Origin: a bacterium UBP1_UBA4783
GTDB lineage: Bacteria > Krumholzibacteriota > Krumholzibacteriia > Krumholzibacteriales > Krumholzibacteriaceae
Assembly: GCA_002403075.1 (NCBI GenBank)
Contig: DHHB01000035.1
Coordinates: 34,554-98,553 of the forward strand
Direction of reading: 5' to 3'
DNA: 64,000 nucleotides
Shown: positions 34,764 through 45,545 of the stretch, one piece after another
How positions within the stretch are numbered: position 1 is the stretch's first letter
Layout: every line of letters begins with the position of its first letter
Notes under the pieces: model-generated
Seen by the model: only the letters and a program-made list of their open reading frames with translations
The model's database searches: none
What the model was told of the DNA's origin: nothing
Program-made: the position numbers and the translations under genes

Positions 34764-37340
34764 ATGAACGACCGGACCCGCGCGTTTTCCCCCGACGCGA
34801 TCCGGGGGCTCTCCGACGAAGAGGCCGCGCGCCGGCTCGCGAGAGACGGCCCGAACGAGCTGCCGTCGGCGGCCCGCCGGTCGATCTTCCGCATCGCCCT
34901 CGGCGTCGTCCGCGAGCCCATGTTCGTTCTGCTGGTCGCCTGCGGCTCCCTCTATTTCGCGCTCGGAGACGCGGCGGAGGGGTTCATGCTCCTCGGCTTC
35001 GTCTTCGTCATCATGACGATCACGTTCTATCAGGAACGCAAGACCGAGCGCGCGCTCGAGGCCCTGAAGAACCTCTCGAGTCCGCGCGCCCTCGTCATTC
35101 GCGGCGGCGTCGAACGGCGCGTCGCGGGGCGGGAAGTGGTCCGCGGCGATACGATCGTCCTCGCCGAGGGAGACCGCGTCCCCGCCGACGGCGTGATACT
35201 CTGGCACGGCAGCCTCGCCGCCGACGAATCGCTTCTCACCGGAGAGTCGTTCCCCGTCGACAAGACCGTCTGGGACGGAACGGCCGGCATGCGGTGCCCG
35301 GGCGGCGACGGGCTGCCCTTCGTCTATTCGGGAACGATGGTCGTGCGCGGACAGGGGATCGTCGAGGTCAAGGCCGTCGGGCTCGACACCGAGATCGGCA
35401 GGATCGGCCGGACGCTCCAGGCGCTGAAATCCGAAGACACGCCCCTGCAGAAGGAGACGGCCCGGATCGTCCGCGGCTTCGCCGTCGCCGGGCTCGCGCT
35501 CTGCGCCGTCGTCGTCGTCGCCTACGCGCTGACGCGGGACGATTGGATCGGCGGGCTGCTCGCCGGCATCACGCTCGCGATGGCGATAGTGCCCGAGGAG
35601 TTCCCCGTCGTGCTCACGATCTTTCTCGCGCTCGGCGCCTGGCACCTCTCGCGCAGCCGCGTGCTCACCCGGCATATGCCGGTGATAGAGACGCTCGGAT
35701 CGGCGACCGTTCTGTGTGTCGACAAGACCGGCACCCTCACGATGAACCGGATGGCCGTGCGAGAGCTCTTCGCCGGCGGGCGCTCGCTCGACGTGAGCTG
35801 CGCGGGCGACGAGCCGCTGCCCGAGGCCTTTCACGAGATCCTCGAGTTTTCCATCCTCGCGAGCCAGCGTGATCCGTTCGACCCGATGGAGAAAGCGTTC
35901 AAGCGGTTCGGTGACGACTGTCTCGCGCACACCGAGCACCTCCACGACGATTGGACCCTCGTTCACGAGTATCCGATTTCGGAGAGCCTGCTCGCGATAT
36001 CGCGCGTCTGGAAATCCCCGGGGGGAGACGAGCTCGTCATCGCGGCGAAGGGCGCTCCCGAGGTCGTCGCGGACCTCTGTCATCTCGGCGAGCGGGAGAT
36101 CGGCGAACTCGCCGGGCCGGTGCAGGCGATGGCCGGCCGCGGGCTCCGGGTGCTCGGCGTGGCGAAGGCGCACGTCCGAGCGGGAGAGCTTCCCGGCGGC
36201 CAGCACGATTTCGACTTCCGGTTCCTCGGCCTCGTCGGTCTCGCCGATCCGATCCGGCCCGGAGTCGCGGACTCCCTGCGGGAATGCGCGGACGCGAACA
36301 TCCGCGTGGTCATGGTGACCGGCGATTATCCCGGCACGGCCAGCGCCGTCGCCCGGCAGGCGGGGCTCCGAGGGAACGGCGAGGTCGCGACGGGGGCGGA
36401 CCTCGAGCGGATGGACCGGCCGGCGCTCGAACGCCTCGCGGCGCGCGTGAACGTATTCGCGCGCGTCATGCCCGAGCAGAAGCTCCTCCTCGTGAACGCC
36501 CTCAAGGCGAACCGCGAAACCGTCGCCATGACGGGGGACGGCGTGAACGACGCGCCCGCCCTCAAATCGGCGCACATCGGGATCGCGATGGGGGGGAGGG
36601 GGACCGACGTGGCGCGCGAGGCCGCCTCCATCGTTCTCCTCGACGACGATTTCTCGTCGATCGTGAAGGCGGTGCGCATGGGACGCAGGATCTTCGACAA
36701 CCTCAAGAAGGCGATGGCCTACATCCTCGCCATACACGTGCCGATCGCGGGGCTCTCGCTGATCCCCGTGCTCCTGAAATGGCCCCTCGTGCTGCTCCCC
36801 GTGCACATCGTGTTCCTCGAGCTCATCATCGATCCCGCCTGCTCGGTGGTCTTCGAAGGGGAGCCGGAGGAGACGAACATCATGCGTCGGCCGCCGCGCG
36901 CGCTCGGGGAGCCGCTCTTCGGAAAACGCACGGTGCAGTTCAGCGTGCTTCAGGGGCTCGTCGTTCTCGCGGTGACGCTCGCGATCTTCGCCGCGGCCCG
37001 CTCGCTCGGACGGGAGACGGATGAGGCGCGGGCCTTCGCTTTCACGACGCTCGTCGTCGCGAACCTCGCCCTCATCTTCACGAACCGGTCCTGGTCGCGC
37101 TCGATCGCGCGGACGCTGCGAACCCGGAACGCCGCGGCGTGGTGGTGCGCGGGCGGAGCGATCCTCTTCCTCGGGCTCATCCTGTACGTGCCGTTTCTGC
37201 GGGGGCTGTTCCGGCTCGCGACGCTGCACGCCGCGGATCTGCTCGTGTGCGCGGGAGCCGGAGTCCTCGGCGTCGTGTGGTTCGAAGCGTTCAAGGCGAG
37301 AGCCGCCCGCTCCGCTCCCCGGCCCGCGGCCGGAGGGTGA
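34764..37340 (+). CDS. P-type cation-transporting ATPase (PacL/Ca2+-type)
   Basis: An 858-residue P2-type ATPase. The N-terminus has the cation ATPase N domain ([19 protein letters not shown]), the actuator domain has LLTGES, and the phosphorylation site is Asp320 in DKTGTLT. The hinge [12 protein letters not shown] is intact. The M4 site reads PEEFPV instead of the PEGLP of SERCA pumps, a variant found in many bacterial pumps of this subgroup, so cation choice (Ca2+, Mn2+ or monovalent) is not settled. The C-terminal region has a cluster of membrane helices. It follows the UPF0316 gene by 44 bp and precedes carbonic anhydrase. Confidence 0.88.
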   Translation: MNDRTRAFSPDAIRGLSDEEAARRLARDGPNELPSAARRSIFRIALGVVREPMFVLLVACGSLYFALGDAAEGFMLLGFVFVIMTITFYQERKTERALEALKNLSSPRALVIRGGVERRVAGREVVRGDTIVLAEGDRVPADGVILWHGSLAADESLLTGESFPVDKTVWDGTAGMRCPGGDGLPFVYSGTMVVRGQGIVEVKAVGLDTEIGRIGRTLQALKSEDTPLQKETARIVRGFAVAGLALCAVVVVAYALTRDDWIGGLLAGITLAMAIVPEEFPVVLTIFLALGAWHLSRSRVLTRHMPVIETLGSATVLCVDKTGTLTMNRMAVRELFAGGRSLDVSCAGDEPLPEAFHEILEFSILASQRDPFDPMEKAFKRFGDDCLAHTEHLHDDWTLVHEYPISESLLAISRVWKSPGGDELVIAAKGAPEVVADLCHLGEREIGELAGPVQAMAGRGLRVLGVAKAHVRAGELPGGQHDFDFRFLGLVGLADPIRPGVADSLRECADANIRVVMVTGDYPGTASAVARQAGLRGNGEVATGADLERMDRPALERLAARVNVFARVMPEQKLLLVNALKANRETVAMTGDGVNDAPALKSAHIGIAMGGRGTDVAREAASIVLLDDDFSSIVKAVRMGRRIFDNLKKAMAYILAIHVPIAGLSLIPVLLKWPLVLLPVHIVFLELIIDPACSVVFEGEPEETNIMRRPPRALGEPLFGKRTVQFSVLQGLVVLAVTLAIFAAARSLGRETDEARAFAFTTLVVANLALIFTNRSWSRSIARTLRTRNAAAWWCAGGAILFLGLILYVPFLRGLFRLATLHAADLLVCAGAGVLGVVWFEAFKARAARSAPRPAAGG

Positions 37341-37393
37341 CGAAGGCGCGGCGGAGCGATCGAACGTTCCGGTGCGAAGAAAGGAAACTCGGC

Positions 37394-37978
37394 ATGATGA
37401 ACGATCCGGCTCGGCAAGCGCTCGAAGCGCTCATGGAGGGAAACGCGCGGTTTCGCGAGGGCAATCCCGCGCACCCCCGGCGGGACGGGCGGCGCCGCGC
37501 CGAGACGGCGTCCGGGCAGAGGCCCTTCGCCGCGATCCTGTCGTGCGCGGACTCCCGCGTGCCGCCCGAGATCCTCTTCGATCAGGGGATCGGCGATCTC
37601 TTCGTCGTGCGCGCCGCGGGGCACGTGCTCGACGCCGCAGGTCTCGGCAGTCTCGAGTACGCCGCGTCGCACCTCGGCGTGCCGCTCGTCGTCGTGCTCG
37701 GACACACGCGCTGCGGCGCCGTGGAGGCCGTTCTCGCGGGCGGCGAAACGTGCGGCAGCGCGCGTTTCGTGGTCGAGGCGATCCGTCCGTCCGTCGAGCG
37801 GGCGCGCCTCCTCGGCGGCGATATCCGCCGGGACGCGGTCCGCGAGAACGTCGCCGCGGCGGTGTCCCTCGTCTCCTCCTGCGAGCCGGTGATCGCCGCG
37901 CTCGTCGCGGCGGGCTCGACGGCGGTCGTCGGCGCGGTGTACGACGTCGAGAGCGGCGCCGTCGAAATCGTCGGCTGA
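37394..37978 (+). CDS. Beta-class carbonic anhydrase
   Basis: A 194-residue zinc enzyme that interconverts CO2 and bicarbonate. The zinc ligands are Cys51 in SCADSR, His104 and Cys107 in GHTRCGAV, and the catalytic dyad is Asp53 and Arg55. It is cytoplasmic: no signal peptide is seen. The ATG at 37394 or the one directly after it are both possible; AAGGAAA is upstream. The stop lies 2 bp from the stop of the convergent C25 protease gene. All active-site residues are present, so activity is expected. Confidence 0.93.
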   Translation: MMNDPARQALEALMEGNARFREGNPAHPRRDGRRRAETASGQRPFAAILSCADSRVPPEILFDQGIGDLFVVRAAGHVLDAAGLGSLEYAASHLGVPLVVVLGHTRCGAVEAVLAGGETCGSARFVVEAIRPSVERARLLGGDIRRDAVRENVAAAVSLVSSCEPVIAALVAAGSTAVVGAVYDVESGAVEIVG

Positions 37979-37980
37979 GA

Positions 37981-40900
37981 TCATCTCACGAGAACGAGAC
38001 GCGTCGTCGCCGTGTACGCCCCCGCCGCGAGCCGGCAGAAGTATACGCCGCTCGCCGCGGATTTCCCTCGGTCGTCGCGGCCGTCCCACACGGCCGCGTA
38101 GCGTCCGGCGGCGGCGCGGCGGTCGACGAGCGTGCGCACGAGCCTTCCCGACGCGTCGAAAATCTTGATCTCCACGGCGCCGTCGCGCGCGAGCGCGTAC
38201 GGGACGACGGTCGACGGATTGAACGGATTCGGGTACGCGGGATCGAGCCGCGTCGTCGCCGGTCCGCCCTGCGGCCCGCCGGCGTCGGTCGGAACGACGG
38301 TCGTGACGCGGATGTCGTCGATGTGCCACCCCTCGAAACCGCGCTGCTCGTCGCTCGCGAAGTGGAACCGCACGAGAACGGGGCCGGAATAGGCGGAGAG
38401 ATCGAACGTCTCGAACCGCCAGTCGAAGGCGCCCGACCAGCAGCGCTGGTACGGGGCGAGGAAGATCGTGTTGTACGGACTCGCTCGCGACGGGTACGGC
38501 GTTGCGGGAGCGAGGATCGTCCACGTGAGTCCGCCGTCGCGCGAGATCTCCGCGACCGCGGCGTCGAGCGCCCAGTACGGGTAGACCGCCCCGGCCTCGG
38601 CCTCCATCCGGTGCCAGAAGGTGAGCGTCGAGCCGGTGAAGAGGCACAGCGGCGGAAGCGTCAGCGCCGACTCCGATATGTTCGCGTAGGGCGATTCGTC
38701 CGCGCCGCCGCATTTCCAGCTCGAGGGCGCCGAGCGGAAGCGCTCCCCGCTCACGTGCCATTGATCCATCCCGGCGATCGCGCGATGGTCGAAGGGCTCC
38801 TCGCTCTCCCCGTGATCGTCGATCTCGAAGCCGCAGGTGCGGACCCTGATCGTGTCCGCGCGCGTCGGAATGTTCTCTCCCGAGAGAGTGAGAACGAGGG
38901 TGAGGGGGGTGAAGGGAGGGGTCGATTCGGCGACAAACCAGAGAAGCTCCCCCGCGGATCCGAACGAGCCCCCCGGCGGAACGGCGGCGCTCTCCACCGT
39001 TCCCCGCACGACTCGGGCAAAGCCGATTTCCGGTATGGAGAGGGAGAGAACGGCGCCGCGCGCCTCCGTCGATCCCGCGTTCCGGTACGAGCAGATGAAA
39101 TTCTGAAACTCCCACGCGTCGAGACAGCCGTCTCCGTCCCCCTCCGGCGCGTCGGTGATCGACCACGACTCGAGCGCCACGGCGGGGGAGCTCACGAGCA
39201 GAAGCTGCGGCGAACGCCACGTTCCCTCGGTCGCCGCCACGGCGAGGACGATCGGCGCGAGGCGCGGGCCGCCGCCGTTCGCGAGGATCTCCACCGAAAA
39301 CGCGTCGTCGATCGCCGTTTCCGATCCGGCGCCGAGGTTCCCGACGAAACGGCTTCCGTCGATGATGCGAATCGCCGTGTCCGCGCTCGCCAGCGAGATC
39401 TCGACGCCGGTGAGATCCGCGGAGCCCGCGTTCGCGAGCAGCACGACGAGGGCGATCCGCTCGCCGGGCTCCGCGACGCCGTCCCCGTCGCCGGCGCGCG
39501 AGAGGAGCGAGTCGTCGCGCACCCCGAGAAGCCTCGCCGAGCAGAGGAGCTCGGCGTCCGCGGCGACCGTGATCGTGTCGTGATACGGGTAGTGATCCGG
39601 GGACACGATCGACAGCAGCACGTCGCCGGCGGCGAACGCGCCGAAGTCGACGAGCGCCTCGCCGGCCGCGTCCGTGAACGCCTCCCGGTAGGGTCCCGGC
39701 GCCGCCGCGTCGAGGACGACGCGCGCTCCGGCCACGGGGCCGCCGTCGTCGCTCACCCTGACCGCGAAACCGTCCTGTCCCGCGAACGGCGGGGCCGAAT
39801 ACTCGGCGTCGAGGCGCCGCGGCTCGGCGGTCCATACGGGGAGGGCCGGGTCGCCGAGCAGCGTGAGCGTGTAGTACACCCACCTGACGGCGCCGTAGGA
39901 GACGTACGGGGCGTTGTCGACGCGCGACCGGTCGTGCGCCTCGCCGAGGCGGCGGCTCCCGCCGCCGAAGAGTGCGCCGAAGAAGCGGCGGTCGAAGAAC
40001 TGCGAGACGCCGCACGTCGAGCCGGGCGCGTCCCAGCCGAGACGCGTATGGCCGATGAACGCCACGGCGCCGCAGGGCCCGGTGAGGAGCTTCTCGGCGA
40101 TGCAGTCTTCCGCGCGGACGGCGCCGGCGGGATCGCGGTTGTCGAACGAGGCGGCGTAGCATCCGTGCGACCAGCAGATAAAATGGCTCGAGGAGACGCC
40201 GTCGTTAGCGAGCAGCGGCACCTGCGCTCCCGAGAGGCGCATGACCTCGTCGATATTCGCATGGCCGGCGTGGTTGACGAGGTGCACGCCGGCGTTGAGA
40301 ACCGGCAGAAGCTGCGCCGCGTTCCACGAGCCGAGATCGCGGTCGTACAGCGTGATCGAGCCGTAGAACGGCGGAACGCCCTGCGTGTCGAACCCCCAGC
40401 TCGACGAGCCGAAGAGGATCTCGTCCTTGTAATCCCCGCCCCAGGTGTCGACGCCGTTCTCGGACCAGAGGAGCTCGCCCAGCATGAGCGCGCTTTCGCA
40501 CTGCGGGGCGACGGGGGAGAGCTGGTAGCGCGCGATCTTCGCGATCACGTTCGCGATCTCGGCCGTCGAATCGACGGGAAGCCGTCCGACGCAGACCTCC
40601 GGCAGGAGATCCTCTTCGCCGGGTTCCCCGAAGTACGCGTCGCCGTCGGCGTTCCACGTGCCGTCGAGACAGGCGTAGTAGAGATCGGAGGCGACGTCGG
40701 GATCGACCGTCGCGCCGACCTTCGCGTAGAGCCCGCGGTGCGGGACGATCTCGTCGTCCCCGCCGAGGAGCACGTACTCGGCGCCCCAGCTCTCGTACGC
40801 GTGGGAGATGAAGGCGCGGATCCGCTCCTGCAGGTCCGCGCCGGGGAAGCTCGCTGCGATCCACGCCGTGTCCACGACGCGGGCGCGCATGCCGCAGGAG

Positions 40901-41625
40901 GTCTTCAACGCCGCGAGCGGCTCGAACGCGGCGACGAACTCCGGCGCCGTGACGATGACGTACTGGGCGAGGTCGGCGGATGCGGGGACGTCCTCCGCCG
41001 TCGAGCGCAATCGGTAAAGCGAGGCCGCTCCCGGATTCTCCACGCTCCCTCCGAGAAGGCGCAGCGCCCGTTCGGGCCGGGCCGCGGGCGCTCCGCCGTC
41101 CGGATTCGGCGCCGTGCGCACCGTCACCCGCAGGGCCGGGGAGAAGAGGATGCGCCGCTCGGCGGGAAGATAGACGCACGGGTATGCGTTGACGAAGGCG
41201 ATGCGGACGCCGCTCGCGGACTGTTCGGAATCGAGCTCGCCCCGCCGGGCGGGAAACGGAAGGGAGGAGAGGTAGATCGACTCGTCCCGGCCGGCGCGCG
41301 GCGCGGGAGAGCCGGGCGGCGCCTGCGGCGGCATCGGGAGCAGGTCGAAGGAGACGGGGATCTCGATCGAGCCTTCCGGCTCGACGGCGACGTCGACGAC
41401 GCGCTCCCCCGGGGGCAGTATGAAACGGACCGCGCGGACGGGGATCATGGGCTCGCCCGGACGGCCGATCGAGCGGCAGCCGCCGACCGAGACGAACACG
41501 CCGCCGTCCCGGCGGTCGAGCGCCGGCGCGTCGAACACGATCCGCGCGGTGAGGATTTCGGACCTCGCGCCGGCGGCGAGAAGGATGATCGCGAGGGCGG
41601 TCGCTGCGGCTCGGCGTGATGTCAT
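37981..41625 (-). CDS. Gingipain-like C25 cysteine protease with C-terminal sorting module
   Basis: A 1214-residue secreted protease. The order is a signal peptide (about residues 1-22), a propeptide-like region, and a C25 catalytic domain with His452 or His455 (NHAGHANI) and Cys489 (SHGCYAA); the spacing of about 34 residues matches gingipains. After it come Ig-like and carboxypeptidase-regulatory-like repeats, a MAM-like or jelly-roll segment (FDLSAYSGPVLVRFHFASDEQRG), and a FlgD-like sorting tail starting YPNPFNPSTVVPY and ending RLVLVR. The ATG at 41625 was chosen for its signal peptide. In Bacteroidetes such proteins leave through the type IX system; the export machinery is not in this window. 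Confidence 0.88.
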   Translation of the reverse strand: MTSRRAAATALAIILLAAGARSEILTARIVFDAPALDRRDGGVFVSVGGCRSIGRPGEPMIPVRAVRFILPPGERVVDVAVEPEGSIEIPVSFDLLPMPPQAPPGSPAPRAGRDESIYLSSLPFPARRGELDSEQSASGVRIAFVNAYPCVYLPAERRILFSPALRVTVRTAPNPDGGAPAARPERALRLLGGSVENPGAASLYRLRSTAEDVPASADLAQYVIVTAPEFVAAFEPLAALKTSCGMRARVVDTAWIAASFPGADLQERIRAFISHAYESWGAEYVLLGGDDEIVPHRGLYAKVGATVDPDVASDLYYACLDGTWNADGDAYFGEPGEEDLLPEVCVGRLPVDSTAEIANVIAKIARYQLSPVAPQCESALMLGELLWSENGVDTWGGDYKDEILFGSSSWGFDTQGVPPFYGSITLYDRDLGSWNAAQLLPVLNAGVHLVNHAGHANIDEVMRLSGAQVPLLANDGVSSSHFICWSHGCYAASFDNRDPAGAVRAEDCIAEKLLTGPCGAVAFIGHTRLGWDAPGSTCGVSQFFDRRFFGALFGGGSRRLGEAHDRSRVDNAPYVSYGAVRWVYYTLTLLGDPALPVWTAEPRRLDAEYSAPPFAGQDGFAVRVSDDGGPVAGARVVLDAAAPGPYREAFTDAAGEALVDFGAFAAGDVLLSIVSPDHYPYHDTITVAADAELLCSARLLGVRDDSLLSRAGDGDGVAEPGERIALVVLLANAGSADLTGVEISLASADTAIRIIDGSRFVGNLGAGSETAIDDAFSVEILANGGGPRLAPIVLAVAATEGTWRSPQLLLVSSPAVALESWSITDAPEGDGDGCLDAWEFQNFICSYRNAGSTEARGAVLSLSIPEIGFARVVRGTVESAAVPPGGSFGSAGELLWFVAESTPPFTPLTLVLTLSGENIPTRADTIRVRTCGFEIDDHGESEEPFDHRAIAGMDQWHVSGERFRSAPSSWKCGGADESPYANISESALTLPPLCLFTGSTLTFWHRMEAEAGAVYPYWALDAAVAEISRDGGLTWTILAPATPYPSRASPYNTIFLAPYQRCWSGAFDWRFETFDLSAYSGPVLVRFHFASDEQRGFEGWHIDDIRVTTVVPTDAGGPQGGPATTRLDPAYPNPFNPSTVVPYALARDGAVEIKIFDASGRLVRTLVDRRAAAGRYAAVWDGRDDRGKSAASGVYFCRLAAGAYTATTRLVLVR

Positions 41626-41754
41626 GGCGTCGTTGCTTCTTCCTTCCTCGGGCCGATGTGCTATAGTATACCATATCGCGCAAGGCGTGGGCGGCCGATA
41701 GCCCCGCGCTTCGAGAGGAACGGCGTATCCACGGGCTGCGGGGACCGAGGTTCG

Positions 41755-41955
41755 ATGACGAAACGGTGCGCACATATCGACGACAACGTCGAGCGGTGCC
41801 CGTGCACGTACGAGGGGTGCCCTCGCCACGGCAACTGCTGCGAGTGCCTCCGGTATCACATCGCCGCCCGCGAGCTTCCCGCGTGCGCTTTTCCGCCCGA
41901 CGTCGAGAGAACATGGGATCGCTCCTTCGAGCGGTTCATAAAAACCTACCGGTGA
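41755..41955 (+). CDS. Cys-rich miniprotein (DUF6485-like)
   Basis: A 66-residue protein with eight cysteines at positions 5, 15, 17, 22, 28, 29, 31 and 44. The pattern CPCTYEGCPRHGNCCECLRYH matches a family of small metal-binding-like proteins (DUF6485) found scattered among anaerobes; the metal is not known. GAGG lies 5 bp before the ATG, and the reading frame ends just upstream of the acylphosphatase gene on the same strand, so both may share a transcript. No signal peptide is present. The function is unknown. Confidence 0.75.
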   Translation: MTKRCAHIDDNVERCPCTYEGCPRHGNCCECLRYHIAARELPACAFPPDVERTWDRSFERFIKTYR

Positions 41956-42008
41956 AAAGCGCGCCGCGCCGGGATGCCGGCCCGCTTCCGCCGCCCGGGG
42001 GATCGCCG

Positions 42009-42290
42009 ATGGATGATATCGCGAGGGTCCGCGTCGTCGTCACCGGCGTCGTTCAAGGGGTCGGATTCCGCTCGTTCGCGACGCATCTCGCGCGCGAGTA
42101 CGCCATCAAGGGCTGGGTGCGCAACCGCGCTGACGGCGCCGTGGAGCTCGAGGCGGAGGCGGAGCGGGCCATCGTCGAGTCCTTTCTGCGGGATATCCGC
42201 ATCGGACCCAGCCGCGCCGAGGTGGACGGACTCGCCGTCGAGAAGATCCCTCCGCTCGGAGCCGAAACGGGTTTCTCCGTGCGTTTTTAG
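42009..42290 (+). CDS. acyP: Acylphosphatase
   Basis: A 93-residue enzyme that hydrolyses acyl phosphates such as acetyl phosphate and 1,3-bisphosphoglycerate. The signature VVQGVGFRSF carries catalytic Arg21, and GWVRNRADGAVE carries Asn39; both are needed for activity. The remainder is the ferredoxin-like acylphosphatase fold of normal length. The ATG at 42009 was chosen because it begins the conserved core. The Cys-rich miniprotein precedes it by 53 bp. A 179-bp gap follows before htrA, in which I see no clear promoter. Confidence 0.93.
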   Translation: MDDIARVRVVVTGVVQGVGFRSFATHLAREYAIKGWVRNRADGAVELEAEAERAIVESFLRDIRIGPSRAEVDGLAVEKIPPLGAETGFSVRF

Positions 42291-42469
42291 CGCTCGCATC
42301 TTGCCGTCGCGTCGTTTTTTCTTGATTTTGACCGGCGGCGCACGAAAAATTCAGTGAGCACGCCGCGCCGGGCGGCCGCCGAACGGGCCGGAAGACGGGA
42401 ACCTCGAGGCCGGTTCGGCGTACTATGGTGAGCGTGTTCCGGCGCACCGCAGACCAAGGAGGTCGAGTC

Positions 42470-43972
42470 ATGGACGTGAAAACGAAGCGATCGAAGGCGA
42501 TCATCGCCGTCGTCGGCGTCGCCGTCATCTTTATCCTCGGCATGGGCGCGGAGCGCATCATCAGCCTCGCGGGGCGGCCCGGCACGGGGGATACCCTCTT
42601 CCCGGCGGCGCGCGCGCAGTCGTCCGTTCCGGTCGACATTCCGAGCGTCGTCGAGAAGGCCGTCCCGGCCGTCGTCAACATCCAGACGAAAAAGGTCACC
42701 CGGGTGAGCCAACAGGTGCCCCCGATGTTCCGGGATCCGATGTTCCGGCAGTTTTTCGGCGACGAGTTCATGCGGCGCTTCAACGTGCCGCAGGAGCGGG
42801 TGTCCCGTTCGCTCGGTTCGGGGGTCGTCGTGAGCGGGGACGGCTACATCCTCACGAACAACCATCTCGTCGGCGACGTCGACGAGGTGCTCGTCATACT
42901 GCCCGACGAACGCGAGTTCAATGCGCGGGTCGTGTGGGCGGACACGAGGACCGAGGTGGCGCTCCTCAAGATCGAGGCGAAGGATCTGCCGACGATACGC
43001 CTCGGGGATTCGTCGGCGCTCCGGCTCGGCGAGACGGTCATCGCGATCGGGTACCCCTTCGGCGTCGGGCAGACCGTCACGCAGGGGATCGTGAGCGCCC
43101 TGGGGAGGACGTTCAAGGACGCCGAGCGCAGCGGGCTCTTCGTCGATTTCATCCAGACGGACGCCGCGATCAATCCGGGGAACTCGGGAGGCGCCCTCAT
43201 CAACGCGCAGGGAGAGCTCGTCGGCATCAACACGCTCATCGTATCGAACACGGGAAGCTACGCGGGGCTCGGCTTCGCCATCCCGATCAACCTCGCGAGA
43301 GAGGTCATGAACGACATTATCGCGCACGGGCGCGTCATACGAGGGTACCTCGGCGTCGACATGGACGACCTCACCGCCGACAAGGCGGAGTTCTTCGGCC
43401 TGAACAAGGGCGAGGGGGCCATTATCACCTTCATCGTCGAGGGAAGCCCCGCGGAGAAGGCCGGGCTCGCGGCGGACGATGTCGTGACGGCGATCAACGG
43501 CGAGCCGGTGAAGAACACGAACGATCTGCGCAGAATCGTCGCCGCGATCAAACCCGGCGAAAAGGCCGCGATCGATCTCGTGCGGGACGGAAAGCGGATG
43601 AAGATCACGGCGACGGTGGGGACTCGTCCGGACGAGCGCGAAACCGCGCAGACGCAGGAGCCGGGCATCGAAGCGGTGAAGCCCGAGCTCGCGCTTCTCA
43701 ACGGCATCGGTCTCGAGGAGCTCAACCGCACCTACCGGGCGCGGCTCCAGATACCGGCCGAGCTGCAGGGGATACTCATCACGGAGATCGATCCGAACTC
43801 CCCGGCGGCGGACAAGGGGCTGCGGCAGGGGGACGTGATCGTCGCGGTCAACAAGCTCCCCACGCGAAACCTCCGGGAGTTCAACGCGCGCATCAAGGGC
43901 CTCAAGGAAAACAAGATCCTTCTCACGATCTGGCGCGAGGGTTCCCGCGAGTACGTCGTGTTGAAGGAATAG
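42470..43972 (+). CDS. htrA: HtrA/DegP-type periplasmic serine protease
   Basis: A 500-residue envelope protease-chaperone. A signal anchor (residues 10-30) leads into a trypsin-like domain and two PDZ domains (about residues 290-380 and 400-490). The nucleophile is Ser239 in NPGNSGGAL, and His132 lies in LTNNHLVG. At the third position of the triad, where the family has TDLAL or SDIAL, this protein has TEVALL, so Glu162 replaces the catalytic Asp. The Asp in ADTR just before is not at the catalytic position. AAGGAGG precedes the ATG by 7 bp. A strong terminator follows at 44008-44044. It is monocistronic. Confidence 0.9.
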   Translation: MDVKTKRSKAIIAVVGVAVIFILGMGAERIISLAGRPGTGDTLFPAARAQSSVPVDIPSVVEKAVPAVVNIQTKKVTRVSQQVPPMFRDPMFRQFFGDEFMRRFNVPQERVSRSLGSGVVVSGDGYILTNNHLVGDVDEVLVILPDEREFNARVVWADTRTEVALLKIEAKDLPTIRLGDSSALRLGETVIAIGYPFGVGQTVTQGIVSALGRTFKDAERSGLFVDFIQTDAAINPGNSGGALINAQGELVGINTLIVSNTGSYAGLGFAIPINLAREVMNDIIAHGRVIRGYLGVDMDDLTADKAEFFGLNKGEGAIITFIVEGSPAEKAGLAADDVVTAINGEPVKNTNDLRRIVAAIKPGEKAAIDLVRDGKRMKITATVGTRPDERETAQTQEPGIEAVKPELALLNGIGLEELNRTYRARLQIPAELQGILITEIDPNSPAADKGLRQGDVIVAVNKLPTRNLREFNARIKGLKENKILLTIWREGSREYVVLKE

Positions 43973-44007
43973 CGCGGCCGGCGAAGCAGCGTCGGGAAGC
44001 GAGAGAA

Positions 44008-44044
44008 AAACGGGGCGCCCTGGGGGGGCGCCCCGTTTCGTTTT
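44008..44044. terminator. Bidirectional terminator between htrA and ino1
   Basis: AAACGGGGCGCCC (44008-44020) pairs with GGGCGCCCCGTTT (44026-44038) around a 5-base loop. T-runs flank it on both strands, fitting the convergent genes. Confidence 0.88.
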
Positions 44045-44116
44045 CGCGCGCGGGACCCCGCGCCCCGCGGGCGGGAGGGAAGGTCCGCCGCTTCGTCCGT
44101 TCCGGCCCCCCCCGCC

Positions 44117-45430
<1,314 letters not shown>

Positions 45431-45510
45431 GTCGAAACTCCTTTCGCGGTATCCGTGCGTTCGCCGTCGAATCGAATAATCGTCTTGATTCTCCGCCCCG
45501 CGGGATGATA

Positions 45511-45529
45511 AAACAATTTTATATTGTTT
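45511..45529. promoter_or_regulatory. Palindromic operator candidate between ino1 and the LysR gene
   Basis: AAACAAT and ATTGTTT are perfect 7-bp complements around TTTAT, in an AT-rich stretch of otherwise GC-rich DNA. Position between a LysR gene and its divergent neighbour fits a LysR-type binding site, which the contained T-N11-A-type spacing also allows. Confidence 0.55.
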
Positions 45530-45545
45530 ATGCGACGTATAAGAG

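Noticed and set aside
36950..41914. Several long open frames over the C25 protease and P-type ATPase genes
   Set aside because: The real genes show clear catalytic motifs, signal peptide and sorting tail; the other frames are composition artefacts.
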